Positions 8,774 through 17,727 are shown, numbered from the stretch's first letter. The stretch: 64,000 nucleotides of DNA from JAIBJN01 sp963847985 (GCA_963847985.1 CAWKBS010000008.1:434001-498000); one strand, 5' to 3'. Notes: generated by a model not told the origin, from the letters alone. Made by a program: numbers and translations.

Positions 8774-9810
8774 TGGCCGATCTGATCGTCGCGGGCGCCG
8801 GGATGGCCGGGCTCGCGGCGGCTGCCCGTGGGCGGGAGCTCGGCGCCGAGGTCGTGGTCCACGAGAAGGGCGACCGGCCGGGCGGCTCCATGCTCCTCTC
8901 GAGCGGCGTGATCTGGCGCTACCGCGACTGGGAGACGTTTCGGGCGGAGTGCCCGGGCGGCGACCGGGCGCTGCAGCGGGCCGTCTGGGAGGGGCTCGAC
9001 GACGCGCTCGCGTGGCTCGAGTCGCTCGGCGCGCCGGTGGTCGCCCGGGAGACGGGGAATCCGCGCACGACGGGCGTCCGCTTCGACCCGCGCGGGCTCA
9101 CCCGGGCGCTTGCGCAGGACATTCGTCTCGGGGAGCCGCTGCTCGAGGTGCGCGACGGCGTGCCGACGATCCTCGCCACCGGCGGCTTCCAGGGCGACCG
9201 TGACCTCGTCCGCCGCTACGTCACCCCCGAGCCGCTCGTCCTGCGCGCCAACCCGTGGAGCACCGGCGACGGCCTGCGGCTGGCGCTCGCCCGCGGGGCC
9301 GAGCTCACGGCCGGCATGGAGGAGTTCTACGGGCGGAACCTCGCGGCCGCGCCGCGCCTGGAGCCGGACGACTTCGTGCGGCTCGCGCAGGTCTACGCCC
9401 GCCACGCGACCGTCGAGAACGCCTGCGGCGAGCGCTTCGAGGCGCGGCACTGGGCCGATCTCGACGTCGTGCAGTGGACGGCGCGCCAGCCCGGCGCCCG
9501 CGCCTGGTACGTGGTGCCGGACGCGGCGCTCGCCGAGCGCGTGCGCGAGCGGACCGTCGGCGAGGTCGTCGAGGCGGCCCGCGAGGCGGGCGCTCCCGTG
9601 GAGCGGGGCGACGGGGTCACCCGGATCGAGGTCACGGCCGCGATCACGACGACGCTCGGCGGGATCCGGGTGGACGAGCGTGGGCGGGCAGCCGACGGCC
9701 TCTGGGTGGCCGGGGCCGACGCCGGCGGCGTCTCCACCGGCGGCTGGTCGAGCGCCCTGGCCGCTGCGCTCGTCATCGGCCGCGCGGCCGCCGAGGACGC
9801 CCTCGAATAG
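8773..9810 (+). CDS. FAD-dependent oxidoreductase (fumarate reductase/ketosteroid dehydrogenase-like)
   Basis: Flavoprotein of 345 residues from the fumarate reductase/3-ketosteroid dehydrogenase superfamily. The N-terminal Rossmann motif IVAGAGMAGLAAAARGRELG is followed by VHEKGDRPGGSMLLSSG. ATGGFQGDRDLVRRY and the C-terminal GLWVAGADAGGVSTGGW complete the FAD-binding fold. It is shorter than classical family members (450-570), with a reduced substrate-capping domain. The GTG start overlaps the stop of the VOC gene, so the two are probably cotranscribed in a catabolic pathway of unknown substrate. Confidence 0.8.
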   Translation: MADLIVAGAGMAGLAAAARGRELGAEVVVHEKGDRPGGSMLLSSGVIWRYRDWETFRAECPGGDRALQRAVWEGLDDALAWLESLGAPVVARETGNPRTTGVRFDPRGLTRALAQDIRLGEPLLEVRDGVPTILATGGFQGDRDLVRRYVTPEPLVLRANPWSTGDGLRLALARGAELTAGMEEFYGRNLAAAPRLEPDDFVRLAQVYARHATVENACGERFEARHWADLDVVQWTARQPGARAWYVVPDAALAERVRERTVGEVVEAAREAGAPVERGDGVTRIEVTAAITTTLGGIRVDERGRAADGLWVAGADAGGVSTGGWSSALAAALVIGRAAAEDALE

Positions 9811-9813
9811 AGG

Positions 9814-9996
9814 CTACGCGGCCTGCAGGTACGCGCAGGGGCGCGTGTCGTTCGGGAGCGGGGAGGGGCCGATCTTGGAGACCGTGAAGCGGAGCCCCTC
9901 CTCGAGCTCGACCGCGGCGCCCGGCTCCGGAACCTCGCCGTCGCGCTCGACGAGCTCGTAGCCGGACGGCTTCGAGACGAAGAGCAGGTACGCCAT
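9814..9996 (-). CDS. Small conserved-type hypothetical protein (60 aa)
   Basis: A 60-residue protein beginning MAYLLFVSKPSGYELVE and rich in short beta-strand-like segments, without signal peptide or membrane segment. It is not assigned to a family. Codon use (GC-rich third positions), a correctly placed -10 box and lack of overlap with the neighbouring genes support it as a real gene. It reads convergently with the FAD oxidoreductase. Confidence 0.6.
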   Translation of the reverse strand: MAYLLFVSKPSGYELVERDGEVPEPGAAVELEEGLRFTVSKIGPSPLPNDTRPCAYLQAA

Positions 9997-10004
9997 CGGG
10001 CGGG

Positions 10005-10010
10005 AGTCTA
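10005..10010 (-). promoter_or_regulatory. -10 box of the 60-aa protein gene (leaderless)
   Basis: TAGACT on the minus strand, 8 bases before the ATG at 9996. It lies next to the stop codon of the histidine kinase gene. Confidence 0.4.
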
Positions 10011-11219
10011 ACCGCCGCGCGCGGCGGCGACGTACGGTGGCACGACGACCCGGACGAGCGTGCCGCCGTGCTCGCCGCTGTCGATGGAGAGCCTGCCGTT
10101 GAGGATCTTCACGCGCTCGTCGATCGCCTCGATGGAGGCGCGGCGGCGCTCTTCGACCCCGTCGTCGGCGATCTCCGCCTCGAAGCCTCCGTCCTCCCGC
10201 TGCCGCACCGCCACCTCGATCTTCAGCGGCCGGCGCGGCACCGCCTGGTTCAGGGACTCGCGGATGATCTGGTAGAGCGCGACCTGGGTCTTCTCCCCGA
10301 GCCGCTCGCCGGCCTCGACGTCCGTAAGGACGGTGATCCGGTGGCTGGTCTCGATCTGGTCGCCGAGCGCGCGCACGGCGGCGAAGAAGCCGGCGTCGCG
10401 AAGGACGAGCGGCTCGATGGCGAAGGAGAGATCGCGCAGCACGCGGATCGTGTCGCGCTCCTTCTCGAGGGAGTTTCGCATCACCTTTTCCGCATCTGCC
10501 AGCCGCCCGTCCTCGATGGCGGCAATGGCGGCGTCGTGCATGAGAGCGATCCCGGACATGGACTGCAGCGGCCCGTCATGGAGGAACAGCGAGAGCCGGC
10601 GCCGCTCGTCCTGCTCGGCGGTGATGAGGCGCTCGGTGAGGCGCTCGCGTTCGGCCTCGCGATCGCGCGCCTCCTCGAGCAGCCGCGAGTTCTCGACCGC
10701 CCGGGCGGCGAAGTCGGCGAGCACGGTCGCGCGCATTTGGTCCCAGCGGTGGAACGGCTCGGGACGGACGAGCTCGAGGTCACCCAGCAGCTCGCCGTGC
10801 ACCGCAAGCGGGACGATCATCCGCTCGCCGCCTGGAGCGGCGTCGCGGCCGCCTTCTCGGCCTGCCGGGAGGATCCGCGCGCTGCGCGCGCCGAACAGGC
10901 GCTTGGCCTCCTCGCAGGTGCGGTCGAGGATCTCGCCGGCATCGAGCGTCGAGGAGACCGCTCCGATCGAGTCGACGAGCGACTCGAGGAACGTCGCCTG
11001 CGCCTGGAGCTCGTCCTCGGCCGACTCGTGCCGCCGCCGCTCGGAGATGATCAGGTAGAGGGCGAACCCGCCGAAGAAGGCGGTCGAGGCGACGAGGCCA
11101 CCGGCCGCAACGGCCGACTCGCCGAAGGCGAGTCCAAGGGCGCCGACGAGCGCGGCGCCGACGGTGCATGCGACGAGAATGCCGCGCGCGTTTCGACTAG
11201 CCCAACCTCGCACGCTCAC
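10008..11219 (-). CDS. Membrane sensor histidine kinase, NarL/DegS type with GAF-like domain
   Basis: Two-component sensor of 403 residues. Two hydrophobic segments occupy about residues 13-60. A GAF-like domain (TFLESLVDSIGAVSSTLDAG onward) covers about 75-185. A HisKA_3 dimerisation domain follows with the phospho-acceptor region EQDERRRLSLFLHDGPLQSM, then a HATPase_c domain with IADDGV and the glycine-containing GEHGGTLVRVVVP end. The response regulator gene lies immediately upstream in the same orientation (15 bp gap), forming a regulator-kinase operon. The signal is unknown. Confidence 0.85.
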   Translation of the reverse strand: MSVRGWASRNARGILVACTVGAALVGALGLAFGESAVAAGGLVASTAFFGGFALYLIISERRRHESAEDELQAQATFLESLVDSIGAVSSTLDAGEILDRTCEEAKRLFGARSARILPAGREGGRDAAPGGERMIVPLAVHGELLGDLELVRPEPFHRWDQMRATVLADFAARAVENSRLLEEARDREAERERLTERLITAEQDERRRLSLFLHDGPLQSMSGIALMHDAAIAAIEDGRLADAEKVMRNSLEKERDTIRVLRDLSFAIEPLVLRDAGFFAAVRALGDQIETSHRITVLTDVEAGERLGEKTQVALYQIIRESLNQAVPRRPLKIEVAVRQREDGGFEAEIADDGVEERRRASIEAIDERVKILNGRLSIDSGEHGGTLVRVVVPPYVAAARGG

Positions 11220-11234
11220 ACCCGAGCGTGAAGG

Positions 11235-11855
11235 TCAGTCGATGATGGATTCACGCAGTGCGATCGCCACTGCATGGGTGCGCGTGTCCGCCTCGAGCTT
11301 GGCGAGGATGTGCCGGACGTGGCTTTTCACCGTCTCCTGGCTGATGAAGAGCTTCTGCGCGACGTCTGCGTTCGACATGCCGTCGGCGAGGAGCTGGAGG
11401 ATCTCACGCTCGCGGACGGTCAGCATCTCCTCGCGCTCGCGCGTGAGCAGCGCCGGCATGAGGGCCGGATCGACGTAGCCCTCGCCGCTCGCGACCTTCT
11501 CGATCGCCCGGAGCAGCGTCTGGTGAGGCGCTTCCTTCAAGATGTAGCCCTTGGCGCCCGCTTCGAGTCCGCGGCCGAGCAGGCTTCTCTCACCGTATGC
11601 GGTGAAGATGAGCACGGCCGTCTGCGGGAGGCGCTCCGCCAGGATCTTCGTGGCTTCGAGCCCATCCATGCCCGGCATGCGGACGTCCATGATTACGACG
11701 TTGGGACGCCGCCGCTCGGCGACTGCCACGGCGCTCGCGCCGTCACAGGCCTCGCCCACGACACGGATCTGCGACGAGCGCGAGAGGGAGAGGCGCAGGC
11801 CTTCCCTCACGACCTCGTGGTCATCGGCGATTAGGCAGGTGATTTCGTTGGACAT
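11235..11855 (-). CDS. LuxR/NarL-family response regulator
   Basis: Response regulator of 206 residues. The receiver domain has IADDHEVVREGLR (acidic pocket), the phospho-acceptor aspartate in VVIMDVRMPGMDGLEA and a K in YILKEAP. The C-terminal LuxR helix-turn-helix reads LTVREREILQLLADGMSNAD then VAQKLFISQETVKSHVRHIL. It is cognate to the kinase gene downstream. The start lies only 24 bp from the divergent NagA-like gene, so the two transcription units share a regulatory region. Confidence 0.92.
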   Translation of the reverse strand: MSNEITCLIADDHEVVREGLRLSLSRSSQIRVVGEACDGASAVAVAERRRPNVVIMDVRMPGMDGLEATKILAERLPQTAVLIFTAYGERSLLGRGLEAGAKGYILKEAPHQTLLRAIEKVASGEGYVDPALMPALLTREREEMLTVREREILQLLADGMSNADVAQKLFISQETVKSHVRHILAKLEADTRTHAVAIALRESIID

Positions 11856-11879
11856 GATGCGGTTCGCTCCCCAGGCACG

Positions 11880-12839
11880 ATGATAGATCGGGTGGGAAGC
11901 CGTAACACTTTAGAGGGACTTGTCATTGACCCGATCGAGGGCGCGTTCCCGGGCGTGCTCGAAGTTGAGGCCGGAGTCATAGTAGAGGTGCGCCGGGAGC
12001 TGGGCGGAGCGGGTGCGCCACTGCTCTTTCCCGGGTTCATCGACCTCCAGGTCTACGACGCCACGGGCCTGGGCTCGGCCGGCGTCACGGGCTACCTCCT
12101 GGCGACGCGCACGGTGCAGGAGGTCGCCGATCCGCTCTGCCTCGGCCTCCACCTGGAGGGGCCGTTCCTGAACCCGGAGGCGGCTGGGGCGATTCCGGTG
12201 GAGGAGCTGACACCGGTGGATCTCGGCGTCGTCGCGGAGTGGACGTCGGCGCCCGGGCTCGTCCGCCTGGTGACGCTCGCCCCGGAGCTTCGGCGTGCGA
12301 GGGCCGCGATCGAACGGCTGGCGGCGAGCGGGATCGTCGCGGCGCTCGGCCACTCGCGCGCCAACGATCTCACGACCCAGGCCGCGCTCGACGCGGGCGC
12401 CACGTTCGCCACTCACCTGTGGAACGCGACGAAGCCGCCGAGCGCGCGCTCGCCGGGGCCCGTGCTGACGCTGCTCCTCGACGAGCGCGTGACCATCGGC
12501 CTGATCCCGGACGGGCGCCACCTGCACCCGCTCGTCGAGGAGGCGACCGTTCGCGTCGCCGGCCCACGGCGGATCGCGCTCACCAGCGACCGCGTTCCGC
12601 CCCCGGCGGAGAAGGCGGACGGCTCGCTCCTCGGCGGCAACCGCGCCGGTGCGGAGATCGTCGAGCGCATGGCTCGCTTCGGGCTCGCGGAGACGGCGAC
12701 GATGGCCAGCCTCGTGCCCGCCATCGTGCTCGGTCTCGCCGACCGTGGACGCCTCGCTCCCGGCTACCGGGCCGACATCGCCGTGCTGGCGCCGGACTTC
12801 ACGCCCCTCCGCACCCTGCTCGGCGGCGAGGACCTCTGA
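11880..12839 (+). CDS. N-acetylglucosamine-6-phosphate deacetylase-like protein
   Basis: NagA-type amidohydrolase expected to deacetylate GlcNAc-6-phosphate in amino-sugar recycling. Recognisable motifs are FPGFIDLQV (the usual HG after it is replaced by YD), LHLEGPFLNPEA, ALGHSRAND, FATHLWNATK, GLIPDGRHLHP and LTSDRVPP at the catalytic aspartate position. At 319 residues it is shorter than typical NagA (about 380), with a shortened N-terminal sandwich. The ATG at 11880 is used; a GTG four codons later is an alternative because of the tight divergent spacing. Confidence 0.75.
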   Translation: MIDRVGSRNTLEGLVIDPIEGAFPGVLEVEAGVIVEVRRELGGAGAPLLFPGFIDLQVYDATGLGSAGVTGYLLATRTVQEVADPLCLGLHLEGPFLNPEAAGAIPVEELTPVDLGVVAEWTSAPGLVRLVTLAPELRRARAAIERLAASGIVAALGHSRANDLTTQAALDAGATFATHLWNATKPPSARSPGPVLTLLLDERVTIGLIPDGRHLHPLVEEATVRVAGPRRIALTSDRVPPPAEKADGSLLGGNRAGAEIVERMARFGLAETATMASLVPAIVLGLADRGRLAPGYRADIAVLAPDFTPLRTLLGGEDL

Positions 12840-12912
12840 CCGCTCCGCTATCCTCAGACCGCACCTTGGACGACGAGCTGCCACCTAGTACCCGCGCCCC
12901 GGAGAGCGGGGC

Positions 12913-14205
12913 GTGAGCGACTCCCTCAGGCTGTTCCTGCTTCTCCTGCTCGTGCTGGGGAATGCGGTGTTCGTCGCGGCCGAGTACTCGCTCGTTACGG
13001 CCCGGCGCACGCGCATCGAGGAGCTGGCGAAGCGCGGCAACCGCCGGGCGAAAACGGCGCTTGGGCTGCTCAACGAGCCCGTGCGCTTCATCTCGACGGT
13101 CCAGGTCGGGATCACCGTCTTCGGGATCCTGCTCGGCGCCCTGGGTGAGCCGCTGCTCTCTTCGTTCTTCGGCGAGTGGCTCTCGCGCGGCGTCTCGTTC
13201 CTGCTCTCGTTTCTGATCCTGACCTACCTGAGCGTCGTCCTCGGCGAGCTCGTGCCGAAGTCGATCGCGCTCCAGCGCGCCGAGCGCCTGGCCCTCTGGC
13301 TTGCGGTGCCGCTCGACTGGCTGGGCCGGATCACCCATCCGCTCGTCTGGGTCCTGCAGAAGTCGGCGAACGCCATCGCACGGCTCTTCGGCGTCCGGCC
13401 GGCGCCTGTGGGGATGACGATGCACACGGAGGAGGACATCCGCCTGATCGTGGCGCAGACCGAGGAGATCGAGCAGGCGGAGGAGGAGATGCTCTACAAG
13501 GTCTTCGACTTCGCCGACAAGGAGGCCCACGACGTGATGGTCCCGCGGCCCGAGGTCGTGGCCCTCTCGGTCGAGCTTCCGCCGGCCGAGGCACTCGCCG
13601 CCGTGATCGACTCGCCGTACACGCGCTATCCGGTCTACCGGGAGACCCTGGACACGGTGATCGGCATCCTCCACGTCCGCGACCTCTTCGGCGCCCTCTA
13701 CGACCGCGGGATCGAGAACGTCGTCATCGAGCACATCGTCAGGCCGGTCTACGTCGTCCCGGAGACGAAGGACCTGGCGTCCCTCCTGGCCGAGTTCCGC
13801 CGCCAGAACCAGCACATCGCGCTCGTCGTGGACGAGTACGGCGCCGTCCAGGGCATCGTCACGCTCGAGGACCTGCTCGAGGAGATCGTCGGCGACATCG
13901 AGGACGAGTACGACCTCCCCGACGATTCGGTGGAGCGGGTCGACGACACCCGCATCCGCATCCACGGGACGTTCACGATCGACGACTTCAACGAGCAGTT
14001 CGGGACCGAGCTGCCGCAGGAGGACTACCACACCATCGCCGGCTTCGTCTTCGGCGAGCTTGGGCGGGCGCCACAGCCGGCCGACGAGGTCGAGCACGAC
14101 GGCCTTCGCTTCACGGTCGTCGAGGTGGACGGGCAGCGCATCGAGCGTCTCGAGGTCGAGTTCGTCGAGCGGGAGCTGAAGGACGCAGCCGAAGTCGCGC
14201 AGTAG
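12913..14205 (+). CDS. CNNM/CorC-type transporter (DUF21 + CBS pair + CorC_HlyC)
   Basis: Membrane protein of 430 residues often annotated as hemolysin family; CNNM/CorB homologues handle Mg2+ or other divalent cations. The DUF21 domain (about 1-185) has several hydrophobic helices, beginning LRLFLLLLLVLGNAVFVAAE and including FISTVQVGITVFGILLGA. A CBS pair follows at about 200-325 (MVPRPEVVALS, IALVVDEYGAVQGIVTLEDL), then the CorC_HlyC domain (IHGTFTIDDFNEQFG, DYHTIAGFVFGELG). Start GTG with GGAGAGCGGGGC upstream as a possible ribosome-binding site. Confidence 0.9.
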   Translation: MSDSLRLFLLLLLVLGNAVFVAAEYSLVTARRTRIEELAKRGNRRAKTALGLLNEPVRFISTVQVGITVFGILLGALGEPLLSSFFGEWLSRGVSFLLSFLILTYLSVVLGELVPKSIALQRAERLALWLAVPLDWLGRITHPLVWVLQKSANAIARLFGVRPAPVGMTMHTEEDIRLIVAQTEEIEQAEEEMLYKVFDFADKEAHDVMVPRPEVVALSVELPPAEALAAVIDSPYTRYPVYRETLDTVIGILHVRDLFGALYDRGIENVVIEHIVRPVYVVPETKDLASLLAEFRRQNQHIALVVDEYGAVQGIVTLEDLLEEIVGDIEDEYDLPDDSVERVDDTRIRIHGTFTIDDFNEQFGTELPQEDYHTIAGFVFGELGRAPQPADEVEHDGLRFTVVEVDGQRIERLEVEFVERELKDAAEVAQ

Positions 14206-14208
14206 GAT
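14203..14208 (+). promoter_or_regulatory. -10 box of the VOC/M20 gene pair (leaderless)
   Basis: TAGGAT lies 6 bases before the GTG at 14215 and includes the stop codon of the CNNM gene. Confidence 0.4.
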
Positions 14209-14214
14209 CGCCGC

Positions 14215-14526
14215 GTGCAGTTCGACCACATCGGCGTGCCTGCGCCCGTCAGGCGCGAGGGCATGCGCTACCTCGAGTCGAAGCGGCTCTGGGTCACAAG
14301 CCCCGGCGACCACCCATACCGGGTCGAGTGGCTCTGGTACGAGCCGGACAGCCCCGAGGCCGAGCTGATCCGCACCGTTCCGCACGTCGCCTACCTCGTC
14401 GAGAGCCTGGAGGCCGCCCTGGCCGGGGGAGCGGTCATCGCCGAGCCGTTCGACGTGTTCGGCGAAGTGCGCGTCGGCTTCATCGAAGTCGACGGCGCGC
14501 CGGTCGAGTTCGTGCAGCCCTACTGA
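14215..14526 (+). CDS. Single-module VOC protein (methylmalonyl-CoA epimerase-like fold)
   Basis: A 103-residue vicinal-oxygen-chelate protein starting MQFDHIGVPAPVRREGMRYL, with HVAYLVESLEAAL and a C-terminal EFVQPY that supplies the usual metal Glu. It resembles short glyoxalase/epimerase-like proteins. The substrate is unknown. Its stop codon overlaps the start of the M20 gene (TGATG), so the two are translationally coupled. Confidence 0.72.
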   Translation: MQFDHIGVPAPVRREGMRYLESKRLWVTSPGDHPYRVEWLWYEPDSPEAELIRTVPHVAYLVESLEAALAGGAVIAEPFDVFGEVRVGFIEVDGAPVEFVQPY

Positions 14527-15620
14527 TGGCGCTGCCCGAGCTCCTCGCCGAGCTCGTCCGCATCGACTCGATCAACCCGGATCTGATCGAAGGCGCGGCG
14601 GGGGAGGGCGAGATCGCGCGCTTCGTCGCCGGCTGGCTCGAGGCGGCCGGGCTCGAGGTCGAGGTGGAGGAGGTCGCTCCCGGGCGCTTCAACGTCGTCG
14701 GGATCGCGCGCGGCTCCGGCGGCGGCAAGACGCTGCTGCTCAATGCCCACATGGACACGGTCGGGGTTGCGGGGATGGAGCGGCCGTTCGAGCCGGTGGC
14801 GGAGGCAGGGCGGATGCACGGCCGCGGCTCCTACGACATGAAGGCCGGTCTCGCGGCGATCATGCTCGCCGGGTCCGAGGCCGCCGCCGCAGGCCTTGCC
14901 GGCGACGTGATCGTCACGGCGGTCTGCGACGAGGAAGTAGCGAGCCTCGGCACGGCCCGGATCGCCGAGCGATACCGCGCCGACGCGGCCATCGTCTCCG
15001 AGCCGACCGAGATGCGCCTGGCGCTCGCGCACAAGGGCTTCGTCGGCTTCGAGATCGAGGCGAAGGGCCGCGCAGCGCACGGCTCGCGCCCCGACCTCGG
15101 CATCGACGCGATCGCGCGGATGGGCCACGTGCTCGTGGGGATCGAGGAGCTCGACCGCCGCCTGCGCGCGGATCCGACGCACCCGCTCCTGGCCGGCGGC
15201 TCGCTGCACGCGTCCGTGATCGAGGGCGGGCAGGAGTTCTCCAGCTATCCGGCGCGGTGCCTCCTGAAGGGCGAGCGCCGCACGATCCCGGGCGAGAGCG
15301 TCGAGCAGGTCGAGGGCGAGCTGCGGGAGCTGCTCGGCGACGTCGACGGCGAGATCCGCGTCGTCGTCGCCAGGGAGCCGTTCGAGACCTCGCCGGACGC
15401 GCCGATCGCCCAGCTCGTCTCCCGGCACGCCGACGGGCCGGAGGTCGTCGGCGTGCCCTTCTGGGCCGACTCGGCGCTCCTCGCCGCAGCCGGCATCCCC
15501 ACGGTCGTCTTCGGCCCGTCCGGCGAGGGCGCCCACGCCGTCGAGGAGTGGGTCGACCTTGCGAGCGCGGAGCGCTGCGCCGAGATCTATGCCGCGGTCG
15601 CCCGCGAGCTCTGCGCCTGA
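14526..15620 (+). CDS. M20-family deacylase (ArgE/DapE-type)
   Basis: Zn-dependent M20 amidohydrolase of 364 residues, as in acetylornithine deacetylase or succinyl-diaminopimelate desuccinylase. Metal and catalytic motifs are LLLNAHMDTVG (H and catalytic D), GRGSYDMKAGLAA (bridging D), VCDEEVASLG (catalytic/general-base EE) and IVSEPTEM. The lid domain has AAHGSRPDLGIDAI. The exact amide substrate cannot be chosen between ArgE, DapE and CPG2-like. No arg or dap genes are near. It directly follows the VOC gene in a two-gene operon. Confidence 0.85.
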   Translation: MALPELLAELVRIDSINPDLIEGAAGEGEIARFVAGWLEAAGLEVEVEEVAPGRFNVVGIARGSGGGKTLLLNAHMDTVGVAGMERPFEPVAEAGRMHGRGSYDMKAGLAAIMLAGSEAAAAGLAGDVIVTAVCDEEVASLGTARIAERYRADAAIVSEPTEMRLALAHKGFVGFEIEAKGRAAHGSRPDLGIDAIARMGHVLVGIEELDRRLRADPTHPLLAGGSLHASVIEGGQEFSSYPARCLLKGERRTIPGESVEQVEGELRELLGDVDGEIRVVVAREPFETSPDAPIAQLVSRHADGPEVVGVPFWADSALLAAAGIPTVVFGPSGEGAHAVEEWVDLASAERCAEIYAAVARELCA

Positions 15621-15975
15621 CCCCTCCGGCCACGGCCCAGTGCCTGGCACCAGGGCATGTCCTCCGGCGACCTCCCGCACTTGGCCGAGATGGCCTCCGC
15701 GGCGCTCGGGAGCTCATTAGCACCGCAATGGCCAGGCCCAAGTGCCTGGCACCTGCGCCTGGCCCCTCCGGCTACGGCCGGGGCCTGACCCCGGACATGG
15801 CCGCACGAGTGCCGCGGCAGTCCCCAGTTGTGGAGGACGCATCGGCTGGAGATTCCGCTGAAACCCCCACGCGGCCTGGGTTGAACCATCCACAGGGGTG
15901 GCCACCGGGGCCACGGCCGGGGCCTGACCCCTGACGTGGCCGGTGGGGACGCGACCGCAGCTAGGGTGAACGGGC
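15621..15975. repeat. Intergenic REP-like repeat cluster
   Basis: A 355-base gene-free stretch that is not random. AGTGCCTGGCACC occurs twice (15639-15651, 15741-15753) and is itself a near-perfect palindrome. ACGGCCGGGGCCTGACCCC occurs twice, identically (15774-15792, 15913-15931). CCTCCGGC(C/T)ACGGCC occurs at about 15623 and 15764. The motifs are mutually related to REP-type sequences that are often mobilised by REP-associated tyrosine transposases (established knowledge of REP/RAYT systems). No such transposase is in this window. The promoter of the aldo/keto reductase lies at the right end. Confidence 0.6.
15962..15967 (+). promoter_or_regulatory. -10 box of the aldo/keto reductase gene (leaderless)
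   Basis: TAGGGT, 8 bases before the ATG at 15976, immediately after the REP-like cluster. Confidence 0.4.
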
Positions 15976-16815
15976 ATGCAGGCTTCGCCCGAAACTGTTC
16001 GGATCGGCGGCGACCTCGAGGCTTCCCGGATCGGCTTCGGCGCGATGCGAGTCACCGGGCCGCAGATCCTTGGGTGGCCCGACGACCGCGAGAACGCCGT
16101 GCGCGTGCTCCGGCGCGCGGTCGAGCTCGGCGTGAACCTGATCGACACTGCCGACTCCTACGGCCCCGAGGTGAGCGAGCTCCTGATCGCGGAGGCGCTC
16201 CATCCGTACCCGGAGGGGCTCGTGATCGCGACGAAGGGCGGGCTCCTCCGGACGAGCTCCGGGTCATGGCCGAGTGACGCACGGCCGGAGCACCTGCGCG
16301 AAGCCTGCGAGGGCAGCCTGCGCCGGCTCCGCCTCGAGCGGATCGACCTGTACCAGCTCCACGCGCCGGACCCGCAGGTCCCGCTGGAGGAGTCCGTCGG
16401 CGAGCTCGCGCGGCTCCGGGACGAGGGGAAGATCCGCCATGTCGGCCTCTCGAACGTGAGCGTCGCGGAGCTCCGGCAGGCGCAGGAAGTCGTCCCGGTC
16501 GTCTCCGTCCAGAACCGGTTCAACCTCGCCGACCGCTCGTCGGAGGACGTCCTCGACGAGTGCGAGCGCCAGGGGATCCCGTTTCTCCCCTGGTACCCGC
16601 TCGCCGTCGGCGACCTCGCCCTGCCCGGCGGCGCGCACGGCCGGGTCGCGAGCGCCCGCGGCGCGACGCCCGCCCAGGTTGCGCTGGCCTGGCTCCTGGC
16701 GCGCTCGCCGGTCGTCGTGCCGATCCCGGGGACCGCCTCGGTGAGGCACCTCGAGGAGAACGTCGCCGCGCTCGGCCTCGAGCTCACGGCGGACGAGCTG
16801 GCCGCCGTCGGGTAG
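15976..16815 (+). CDS. Aldo/keto reductase
   Basis: NADPH-dependent aldo/keto reductase of 279 residues with the TIM-barrel tetrad visible: D and Y in NLIDTADSYGPE, K in VIATKGGLLR, H in DLYQLHAPDP. The cofactor-binding end IPGTASVRHLEENVAAL is intact. It resembles the subgroup of oxidoreductases acting on small aldehydes or ketones; the physiological substrate is unknown. It converges with the secreted protein gene on the other strand, sharing adjacent stop codons. Confidence 0.9.
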   Translation: MQASPETVRIGGDLEASRIGFGAMRVTGPQILGWPDDRENAVRVLRRAVELGVNLIDTADSYGPEVSELLIAEALHPYPEGLVIATKGGLLRTSSGSWPSDARPEHLREACEGSLRRLRLERIDLYQLHAPDPQVPLEESVGELARLRDEGKIRHVGLSNVSVAELRQAQEVVPVVSVQNRFNLADRSSEDVLDECERQGIPFLPWYPLAVGDLALPGGAHGRVASARGATPAQVALAWLLARSPVVVPIPGTASVRHLEENVAALGLELTADELAAVG

Positions 16816-17727
16816 CTACGGCCGCAGCTTGGAAGTGTTCACGACGCGGAAGTCCGAGCCCTTGACGCGGTGGAGCGAGTGCAACTGGTCGTTGTTCCAG
16901 CGCGGGTCGGGGACGCCCGAGATGTACCAGGCCGAGCCGTTGTCGGCGACGATCATCCCGTAGCGCTTCAGCGCGCGGAGAATGACGCGGGCCTGGGGCG
17001 GGAAGCTCGCGACCGGGAAGTTCGCGCGTAGGCGGAAGCGCAGGCCCATCGGCGGCAGCCGGCGGTCGGTCGAGCTCGAGGCGAAGTGCCGCGCCGGGTA
17101 GACGTACGCCCGCCGCGTACGCGGGACCGTGAAGCGCAGCGCGTGGTCGATGACCCCGCGCGCGACCTCGTCGTAGCGCGCGAGCCCGGGGAGGATGGCG
17201 AGGCCGGCCGCGTCCGCCGACGTCCAGCCGCGCGGCCGCAGGGCATTCGAGCGCATGTTCCAGATCGCTCCGGAGCCGGCGTCCCATGCGGGCCAGAGGT
17301 CGAAGAGCTCGTAGAGCGTGCAGGAGTCCTTGTCGACGACAATCGCGTGGCGGTCGCCGTCCGCGTGCGGCCCGCCCTCGATCGCGACGTCGGGCGGGAT
17401 CGGGTACGGCCCCGGGTCGCTCTCCTCGTCGTAGCGGAAATCCACCGAGACCTTCGGCTGGCTCGAGTCCACGACGGTCACGGGAATCCCGATCGGCCCG
17501 CCGTCCCACAGGCCGGAGCCGAAGTCCGGGTGCACGTAGCGCCGCGCGCCGATCGCCTTCACGATCGTGGCGGAGTTCTTCTGCACCGGCAGGCGGTGGA
17601 CCGGCTTGTTCCACACGCTCGACGCCGGGAAGACCGGGCAGTTCGGGGCGTCGGGCAGCGGAGCGGCCAGGGCGCCGGGCGCGAGCGCGAGGACGGCGAC
17701 CAGGAGAACGCCGAGAGCGAGCCTCAT
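16816..17727 (-). CDS. Secreted hypothetical protein (303 aa)
   Basis: Exported protein with a clear signal peptide: MRLALGVLLVAVLALAPGAL followed by AAPLPDAP, so probable cleavage after ALAA. The mature part is Trp/Tyr-rich, with FPASSVWNKPVHRLP near the start and GSGAIWNMRSNALRP in the middle, plus an AWYISGVPDPRW segment near the end. Two cysteines, in NCPVF and DSCTLYELF, may form a disulfide. I do not recognise the family. The HAIVVDKDSCTLYELFDLWP strand pattern suggests a beta-rich extracellular or polysaccharide-handling protein, but this is inference only. Confidence 0.7.
   Translation of the reverse strand: MRLALGVLLVAVLALAPGALAAPLPDAPNCPVFPASSVWNKPVHRLPVQKNSATIVKAIGARRYVHPDFGSGLWDGGPIGIPVTVVDSSQPKVSVDFRYDEESDPGPYPIPPDVAIEGGPHADGDRHAIVVDKDSCTLYELFDLWPAWDAGSGAIWNMRSNALRPRGWTSADAAGLAILPGLARYDEVARGVIDHALRFTVPRTRRAYVYPARHFASSSTDRRLPPMGLRFRLRANFPVASFPPQARVILRALKRYGMIVADNGSAWYISGVPDPRWNNDQLHSLHRVKGSDFRVVNTSKLRP

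Noticed and set aside
12840..12912. tRNA or small RNA between nagA-like and CNNM genes
   Set aside because: No cloverleaf or T-loop pattern was found; the gap is short and likely only a leader.
15621..15975. CRISPR array
   Set aside because: Repeats are few, unevenly spaced, palindromic and without equal-length spacers; no cas genes.
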